Below, piece after piece: positions 56,361 through 64,000 of a DNA stretch of 64,000 nucleotides; positions within the stretch are counted from its first letter, which is position 1, and every line of letters begins with the position of its first letter. Source of the DNA: Adiantum capillus-veneris. Lineage: Eukaryota; Streptophyta; Polypodiopsida; Polypodiales; Pteridaceae. The notes under the pieces were generated by a model. It searched no databases. It was not told where the DNA came from and worked only from the letters and a program-made list of their open reading frames with translations. The stretch lies in the NCBI GenBank assembly GCA_014529385.2, contig CM043958.1, positions 148,272,385 to 148,336,384 of the forward strand, in the 5' to 3' direction. The translations under genes were made by a program, and so were the position numbers.

Positions 56361-59100
56361 TTAAGAATATTCACTGTCAAGCACTATGAGTTTTGGCTCT
56401 TTAGTTTCAAGGTGGGGTTTTACCACCACTTTGGATTTCTCTTTATTGATTTCTACCACAAGCTCCTTTGATTTTGCTATACTCTCAAGCTTGGATTTTT
56501 GTTTTTCTAGCATCTCTTGAGTAATTATTACCAAATTTTGATAAGCTTCAATCTTAAATGTTTCCATATCTGGAGAAGGATAGTTTTTCCATTTTTTTTC
56601 CATCTTTTGGCCTGCTTTAAGTCCCGCTTGGAAAGCTTCGAAGGCTGCATTAATTGGCTCAAAAATTTAGTCTACCAAAGTTGATCCTTTATATTTCATT
56701 GTGGTTTCTTTCATGTCACTCCCAGTTTCTTTCACTCTTTCTCGGAATATTTTCTTGGCTTTTTCCTCAATTTTGTCCTATTGTTTCTGTTTTCTCATCT
56801 CATACCTTTGACTTCTTCTTTTCTTGGTCTTTTGAGAGGAAATTTTAGTATTCTTCGATTCATTAGAGGAGTTATGTATCTTTTCTTAGCTTGGGCTTTA
56901 GTGATCACCTTGATTGGAACAATAGTTTCACTTTCTAAAGAGCTACTACGTATCACTTGGACTACATTCACCACTGCTTTTCCTTTTGTTTAACGAATTT
57001 TTTGGACAGTTTTTAGGGAAGTGTCCACCCCTTTTGCAAAGTTGTGTACAAAAGTCTTAAACTGGCCCTAATGTTCTTATCAACAACTGGGCATTCATTT
57101 TTCCAGTGATCATTTGCACCACAAATATGGCAGTTTCCAGTCCTTGGCTTAATCATGGGTCTTACCATAAGAGGTCTAGCACCTTGATTAGTCACATAGT
57201 ACATCGGTTTAAGCTCTGGTGTAGCATAAGTCACAGGTTTTTCCATTGAAGGTGGATGTGAGTTATACCACTCTCCTTCTACCATTATTGAAGATGGGCT
57301 AGGCTCAACATAAGGTGTAACAGGCACTAGTGCTTGTTCATCTATGACTCCTTCCAAATGCATGTACTTTATAGACACTACATTATGTCTAGGATATGGA
57401 GGTTGTTGACCCAACACTGGTTTCCATACCCATGAGTGGTCTTTGTGCTGGGGCCATATTAGGCTAATATCTTTACATGGGTTTTCCTTGTGGTCTCATA
57501 GGCACATATTGAACATTTCCATCATACTTTGGTTGATAATAGTACTCACTAGTCTCATGGTTGGTCCACTTACCCTCGATAGTACACCATTTTTGTGGCC
57601 TAATTGGTTGTCCCTGTTGAGGTATCCCTTGCCCTGGTCCTCTCATAGGTGCTTTTTGCATATTATCCATCATTTTTTTCATCCTTTTAAGCATGTCTTC
57701 TATCGCTGTAAGTGGTACTGCAATAGATGTTCCCACTTGTGTTGGTTTTTTGGATGCTATTCTTTCACTCTGAGTATCCTTAGAGACATCTTCTTCATTG
57801 AAAATATCACAATTGTCTCCCAAGTCAATAGCATCTGTTATAAACTCTTCTAGGGTCACATGCTTCTTGCTATACAATATAGCATGAAGTTCTCTGTTGC
57901 GCAATCCTTCTAGAAACAATGACACGAACCTTTCTTCTGCTAGTATTCCTAATTTTGGCATCTTGTAATGTATTGCTTCATCCTAGTTGGACAATCCCTA
58001 ACAAACTCACCTTGTTTCTATTTGAAGCTATAGATTAAGCTACTGTATTATGTTTGATCCCAGTTTTGGAACATGAAGCTACAAATCCATGAGCTAATGT
58101 ATTTAAGTCCATGATTGACCTTGGTGGAATGTTTTGGAATCATGTCAATGCTTTTCCTTCTAATGTCATTTCAAATCCCTCAAATTGAGTGTGAAAATCA
58201 AATATGCATTATGCTCTTAGCACTTGCTCAAAGTTGCTAAGTGGTCATATGGATCCCCAAATCCACTGTATTTTTTGACCCATTTTTGAAAAACAGCTGG
58301 TCTGACACGTCTATTTGGCTCAACTCCAATTCTTCTGGCAGTTGGTCTTGTCTCAAGTCCTTCAAACCAAACTGTTGAAAATAGTGACTCATGTAGCCCT
58401 AGACTGGCTTTAATGTCACTCGATTTTCTTCGTGATGAGGTAGGTTTGGGTTTTTTAACATTGCTCCCAAAATATCTCTCATGGAGTTTCTCTCTTGGAA
58501 TATAATCAAGTCCTTGGCCAAATATCCAATCTCTTATAGAGTATTCTTGGTATCTGGTCTGTTCTACCTCCTCAGGACTCATCATAACAAAGTTATTGTT
58601 ATAACAATCCCTAAATAGGTAAGTTGGTAGATCTACTGAAACCTTGTCTTTGATTTTAACGATATAGATGATCTTCATGGGTGTTAACTGCCTTGATTTG
58701 GCATGAGAGGTCCATAAAAGATCCTTGACGTTCCTATCCTCTCAACAATAGACTCCGATCCTAGGATTATCAGTGCTAAGCCGTTTCAAAGGTTTTAGAT
58801 CAACTTGATCGTATCCCTTGAATTCTAAAGTGGGCGGGCCTACTTTGGCTGCCATATCCGAAATTATGGTATTCACCTCTAACCCCCATTTGTCTATTAC
58901 ATCAGGGTTTTCACCTTTTAAATATTGAGTCCCATTTTTATCCATATATATTTTTCCTTAATTGTTATCCATGATTTCCTCTTCAAATCCTATGCCATGG
59001 TCATCAATGCGAATGGCATACTCTTCATTTGGATCCAGGTAAACCTGAGCTCCATGGACATTAGTCTTATAAAAGGTGAGCCTATGTGCTTGTATCACAC
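56361..59100 (-). pseudogene. Gag of element B/D
   Basis: Pieces in several frames: YKTN near 59080, LDPNEEYAIRIDDHG near 59030-58990, 58945-58742, 58678-58217 (FQKWVKKYSGFGDPYDHLA, matching LRKWVNRNYNGIGDPYAHVS of element C), and 57961-57473 (ERFVSLFLEGLRNRELHAIL, DAIDLGDNCDIF). 57417-57013 carries a CCHC knuckle, CHICGANDHWKNEC. 56603-56361 is a charged C-terminal part (WKNYPSPDMETF) equivalent to that before protease in element C. Broken by frameshifts and stops throughout. Confidence 0.8.
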
Positions 59101-59697
59101 TGTCATTCCGGTTTCTGAATGAGTCGAATAGGAAGACATTTCAGATGTTAAGTCGGAACAGGTGTCTGATACTACTTCAAAGATAGTGCCCAAGTGATCT
59201 CCTTGATTCACACTCTCTTTGGTGCATACCCTATTAGCGGTCTCTGCAAATATGCCTTGATTTTCTAGTATACGACCAAATCTAAGGTTCACATAGACTT
59301 GTTAAGCCCTTGATTAGAGTACTTACAGGACGGGTTATCCGCTTTTCCACTTGACTTGAATGCAACTCATTTCAGGCTCTCAATTCTTTGCCTGCAACCT
59401 AGTTCCTTTGTCAGCTTTAACCAAGTTAGCAATTTTCTCACAAAGACTGTACAATTTTTGCTAACTATTGTGAGTGGTTTGCATATATCACATCAATCTA
59501 AGCTAAGTGTGTCAGTAAATGAGACTTTCAGATTCTACCCTTGCAAGGAGCTAAAAAACTAATCTACAACCTGAAAACTGAGTTAACATGTACTAATTTG
59601 GACACGATGGAATCGAAACTTGACCAGTAGCCTTGTATTATGTTTTTCTAACACTATACAAGCTCAAAAGTCCAAAATCTTGTCTCTAGAGTTCAAA

Positions 59698-60560
59698 AGT
59701 AAATAATCTAATTATTTACTTTTCTCACTTTTTAAAATTGTTTTGCCATATAAACACCTTGTTGTAGTCTCTAGACATTTTTCACTGAATTTGAACAAGA
59801 TTTTTCCAAGTTATCAATTGTTTAGTGTCCGCAGATCGAGTTTTCAAAAATCTGGCTTAAGTCTCACTTTTGTGATCCAAATTTCACCAGATTTGATTTG
59901 TGGAGTCTACTTGATATGCTTGACCTTGTGGTATACTCAGTTGTGCAAAAATATTTGTTGGAGCAAATATAAATAATCACGATTATTTACTTCTGACTTT
60001 TTTTGCAACTTTTTACCAAAATGTTGATACAAACTGGTTAAGAAACTCAACTTAAGCTCCCTAGCCAAGTTTCATCAAGTTTGGATAAATTCTACTCAAT
60101 TGTCAATAGTTTTGTGTGTGTAGACTGACTTTTCAAATCTGGCCAAAATTTCTACTAAGTTAATTATCCAAACCTTACCAAATTGGATAAGAGGGCTCAA
60201 TACAATATGATTAAACTTGTGGTATGCTTGGTTGATCAAAAAAGTTGAAAAATAGGACAAAAGTAAATAATCACGATTATTTACATTTGGAAAATTTTTA
60301 CATCTTTTCAGTCATCTGAGCATATATACATATTAAATACTTCAATCTATGTCTCTGAGTCAAGTTTCACTAAATTCTAGCAAGATTTACCAAGTCAAAC
60401 TCAATTTCTCGATAATAAGTACAAAATTTAGTTTTTATCAAGGGTTTGGTCTATTTTGTGATCCAAATTCTATGAGCCTTTACAAACTCTATCATGCATA
60501 GAGTCTGTGGTATCAACCTTGGTCAATTTCGACCTAAAAATAAATAATCGCAATTATTTA
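59698..60560. repeat. Array of four palindromes, AAATAAT(CGCG)ATTATTT type, in the leader of element B/D
   Basis: Dyads at 59698-59720 (arms AGTAAATAAT/ATTATTTACT, core lost), 59971-59988 (AAATAATCACGATTATTT), 60263-60284 and 60541-60560 (TAAATAATCGCAATTATTTA). Centres are 270, 294 and 277 bp apart. The spacers share phrases such as AAGTTTCA, TGTGGTAT and TTGGTCAA, as expected of a diverged tandem repeat. Core and spacing parallel the array at 9624-11564 while the arms differ. Confidence 0.88.
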
Positions 60561-61421
60561 CTTTTGGCCTAAAATGTACACTTTTTAAAATTTTTTTAAT
60601 GGACAGTCTTTTTATGACATGTTTTAAGCCTTTGAGTCAAGTCAAAACTTAATTTGGCCTAATTTCTCAGGAAAATGTAAACAATCTGAGTTTTTGCAAA
60701 CTCTTGAAAATTTACGTCAAATGCATCTTTAAGCTTACCCATTGGTTCATACACTGTTTCATAGCATAATCCCTAGCCGAATACAATGGTTGACAGTCTT
60801 TTGGTGCTATTTCAAGCCGTAGACCTGAAATTTTGCAACTTCACATAAACAACTCACAATTGATTCTTTTGGAGTGAGCAATGTTCTGAGATTCCGCCTT
60901 GGATTCCACTTACCATACTCCTAGGTTCTACTGCAGTTGGGCTGTGGAAAGTGTTCACAAACACTTGTTTTCTTGTTTTTAATGGTTTTTTGAGCCTTGA
61001 TCTTAAGACTTGTCTTGTCCATCAATCATTCTCAAAATCCTAATCTAATCCTACAATCCATTAGGAGAAAGCTGGACTCACTTTTGGGCCTTTCAGTTCT
61101 AGAGAGAGAGTGGCGCTCGACCAATGAGGAAGAGGCTAACGTTACATTGAAAATCGACATTTTGGAGTCAAGCTCTTTTAAAAAAAGGGAGGAAATATTA
61201 TTTTGGTTCATCAAATTGCACAATTTCACGCTTTCAAGGCATAATTGCCGTAAGTCGTACTAACTATGTACCGAGGAATTTTAGAACTTTCATTGAAGAC
61301 TCTATCTAGTATCTTTGTTCCCGCCCAAATATGACTTGGAGTAGCTCTACTTCCCTCTCAAAACTTCTTTCCTTTTTCATATTTGCTCTAACCTTTCTGT
61401 GTATTCATTCTACTGCACACC
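60561..61421 (-). other. Rest of the element B/D leader, then a break; no gene
   Basis: To about 61060 the sequence resembles leader (non-coding, T-rich on the plus strand). No tRNA-Asp primer site or 5' LTR follows, so the element is probably truncated near 61060-61080. 61080-61421 has no recognised feature beyond a possible promoter region for the frame starting at 61422. Confidence 0.4.
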
Positions 61422-62800
61422 ATGTCTACTTCTCGAAGGCCTAGCACTACCATTGACTCTGTTAGCATTTTTAAAAGTTATACTACAGACGATCAAGAAT
61501 GGATTCCATCTCGAATAACTATTGGAAGTTGGGTTCTACTACAAACTAGGAGGAGGAAGAGGAGGCAATGCAATGATTTCGTGGAGGCTTTCAAGGGTCA
61601 AGTTAAAGAGTTTAAAGTGTGTGCACAAAGCAAGCGGATGAAAGAGGTCCTCATACAACATGCTTTCCATCATGCAGACTTAAGGTTGAAAACATCTTCT
61701 CCAAGTTTTCCAAGGCATCCACCCAACTGTAAGTTATTTCAGCATCTCGCTTAGTGCATGATTATATTCGAATATTAAGTGGTGGATATCATCTTTGGTA
61801 TGTTTCAGATATTTATCCATCGAATAGGACAGATTGGCAACTAGTTGTTGAGAGCATAGTTGGGATTTTTGATGCAAAGCCATGCGTTTATTGGTGAGCA
61901 AATGTACCGAGGAAGACAACACAAGAAACTTGCAGATAATGGAATTTTCTTTTATGATATGTCATATGTGGAACCAAGAGCTTACATTGGTTGGGGTCGT
62001 GTAGCTCCTTTGTCACTTCCATCCTTTGACATCAAGGATTGGTCCCTGCCTGCTTCGCAAACTAGTGAAAGCTTCAGGAATAAGTTGTTTCAGGATATAC
62101 AAAAGTCCCTCAAGTATTCAATTGCCACAAAAATAGTGCGCCTCTTGAAGTGTTTGTAGATTTTTTCTTTGATGAGCAAATAAGAACTACCGCAACAATG
62201 TTCATTTGCAAGTCTGAGAGCTGTTTGGACTTTTTAGATGTTAACTGGGATAGGAAACAATCACAGAACAAAATCTGTATTTTGCAAAAGAAGTCCATAA
62301 TTTGCAAGTTCATTATAAGCTTTCAAAATTTCTTAGTATCGTTTTACTATATTAGATATCATCTTCTTAGTGGGCAGCTTATTCCACTCGACCAAGATAC
62401 AGAGAACGGCCTCGAGAACAAACCTTTATCAATGAAGCTCTAATTTCAAGACAGCCTACTTATTGTGATGGAGACAATGTCAAGCAAAACTCTTGCACAA
62501 CTCAGGATAGATCTTACATGTGAAGAACTTCCACTTTTGCCGGAATCGTATGCATTCAGTCTCAACAATAGAAAGGTGCTTACTAAATTGATAAATTTTG
62601 ATTATCTTTAATACACTATGACAAAATCTAACTTTTTCTTCTTTTTAGATTCCAAGGCGCAAGGAGAAAACAACATTGTGCAAGAAGTCACTAACAAATA
62701 CACTTCACTTAATTGCTTCCACCGGAAGCTAGGTCACATACCTTGTGCACGCAAAGAGCTTTGGTGCCATGCAAACCATGATGTACTCTTCACAATGACT
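61422..62800 (+). pseudogene. Unidentified multi-exon gene or relic
   Basis: Begins MSTSRRPSTTIDSVSIFKSY and stays open to about 61754; a second frame reads LVHDYIRILSGGYHLWYVSD at 61748-61810, and a third (61860-62159) contains LADNGIFFYDMSYVEPRAYI and GWGRVAPLSLPSFDIKDW. Near 62470-62575 comes SSKTLAQLRIDLTCEELPLL, then a donor-like AAAG|GTGCT, and after CTTTTTAG (62648) IPRRKEKTTLCKKSLTNT. The repeated fit of short frames with splice-like joints suggests a real former gene. The TLAQLR...LP pattern loosely recalls ubiquitin-like domains. I do not recognise the protein. Confidence 0.4.
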
Positions 62801-62927
62801 AATGCAAAGACATTTTTTGGTGGTCAAACAATGTTTCAAAAATGTACATTTTCAATGTTTCAAAACTTTACATATTGTGTTGTTTCTGTCAAGATTTATA
62901 CAAGTAACTTGCTCCCTTTCCCTGCTA

Positions 62928-63290
62928 CTATCCTCTCCCCTGGTTTGTGCCACTCGTCCCCTGCCCTCTGCTCTGGTTGCTGCTACCTCTGCCTCTGGGG
63001 ACGCTGGTCTGGGGCATCCTTTCGCGTTGCTCGAAATCATGGGCCTCTTCCATGGCTTCCCATGCTTCTTGCCCTTGTGAAGCTCCCCGTTGTTCTTGGT
63101 CTTGCCGTCGACCTGTAGCCCATTCCTCTACTTCTACGGCGTCCACATAATATTGGTTTATTGCTTCTTGCATATTTCGAACTTCTTCTTGAGTCTGATT
63201 GTGGCGTTGCGTCATTTCATTAATGCGAGCCTCTTCGAACTCCTCAACTCTCGCCGCTTCCTCTCTCGTGCGTCTGTTTATCGAGATTAT
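62928..63290 (-). CDS. Charged coiled-coil and RG-rich fragment
   Basis: The minus strand encodes a Glu/Gln/Arg-rich helix (ARVEEFEEARINEMTQRHNQ, VRNMQEAINQYYVDAVEVEE) and then an RG/Gln-rich tail (SVPRGRGSSNQSRGQGTSG). Composition is like the C terminus of plant transposon-encoded proteins, but there is no specific domain. Partial gene at best. Confidence 0.35.
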   Translation of the reverse strand: MISINRRTREEAARVEEFEEARINEMTQRHNQTQEEVRNMQEAINQYYVDAVEVEEWATGRRQDQEQRGASQGQEAWEAMEEAHDFEQRERMPQTSVPRGRGSSNQSRGQGTSGTNQGRG

Positions 63291-63300
63291 AATATGCTAG

Positions 63301-64000
63301 ATGGCCATTACAGAAAAATGTCGCACATTGTTGGGGGTGTAGTTATGTAATCGAAGTTCCTGTAGAAGCATGATACAGACATTTGTTGCTTCATACATAC
63401 GTTGCATCAAACAATAAAACAGCAGATTACTTACGTTCGGTATATCCATAATTTGACTGATGGAGCAACATGGCATTCAAATAGGTTCGTCAGCCCACAG
63501 CTATAGTCATCAGTCTGCATGGGCACGGTTACCCATTCGTGTCGGACTACGTTTCCTAGATCATGTTCTAACAAAAGATGCTCTACACAGCATACAAGTT
63601 TTTTTGCGGCACTACATACATAACCACTTGAGTCAGCAACACATTACAAAGAGACACTGCTTTCCAAATGTACCCAAATGGACCTTACGTTTTCACAGGA
63701 CTGTTAAATGCCCTGCTTTGCCCAGAGTTTGCATAGTAAACAATCTTAGCTTCCATGTCAAATAACATTAGACTCCAATGATCACTACAGAGACACCATC
63801 AAAGATGAGGAGAGATTCTCAATGCAAGATGTTTTTTACAAGGCAAGAAAATACTTACGATTGATTGTACGCAGTGACCAGAAAGCGCGCTAGATCAAAG
63901 TTGACTTTGCTAAACAAGTTCATCAGACTCAAAAAGGAAACTAAGTTGTTCTGTAGATAAGGTGATATCAACGAATTTATTACGTATACTTTCTCTTGAA
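63301..64000. other. No recognised feature
   Basis: A 101-residue frame at 63460-63765 and shorter ones show no known motif. The segment runs out of the window. Confidence 0.4.

Overview
The window reads as repeat-dense nuclear DNA of a land plant with a large genome. Reasons: plant-type Ty3/gypsy elements primed by tRNA-Asp, Ty1/copia fragments, a hAT transposon, a Penelope-like element, and long GA/CT, CA and TA microsatellites. A fern or lycophyte is my guess; the sequence does not settle it. I see no convincing single-copy host gene. Almost everything is transposon, much of it decayed through stop codons that look like C-to-T changes.

Layout. 1-2228: 3' end of a gypsy-type element (A) on the plus strand: the end of an extra 3' ORF, a polypurine tract and an LTR, which sits in a copia fragment (2229-2412). 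3389-13430: a second gypsy element (C) on the minus strand: LTR, tRNA-Asp primer site, a 3.3 kb leader carrying eight palindromes about 298 bp apart, gag, protease, then an unusual ORF with a degenerate second protease and QGFY repeats. 14332-19363: a copia LTR split by a Penelope-like element (reverse transcriptase plus a hammerhead ribozyme motif) with a 941 bp target duplication. 24036-31413: a hAT element with matching 11 bp ends and an imperfect 8 bp target duplication; it holds a decayed transposase (minus) and a decayed protein-kinase-like gene (plus). 31414-37031: mostly non-coding, with microsatellites and a field of degenerate TTAGGGTT motifs.

37032-61060 is a nest. The outer unit is a minus-strand gypsy element (B/D): leader palindromes, gag, protease, RT, RNase H, integrase, 3' ORF, polypurine tract and LTR. 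A 9.8 kb composite of a different, non-coding LTR element (44829-54629) splits it at the start of RT. That insert is flanked by the 5 bp duplication GCAAT and has one LTR, an internal region, two more direct LTR copies and a final inverted one. The host reading frame is continuous across the insertion site. 61422-62800 holds pieces of an unidentified multi-exon gene, and the last kilobase is uninformative.

The best candidates for something undescribed are: (1) a hAT transposon carrying a kinase-like gene; (2) palindromes with an ATCGCGAT core, iterated at about 270-300 bp in leaders of two related gypsy families and present once in their LTRs, each family with its own arms; (3) the inverted composite LTR insertion; (4) the endonuclease-less Penelope element with a kilobase-scale target duplication; (5) the unusual extra ORFs of the gypsy elements.
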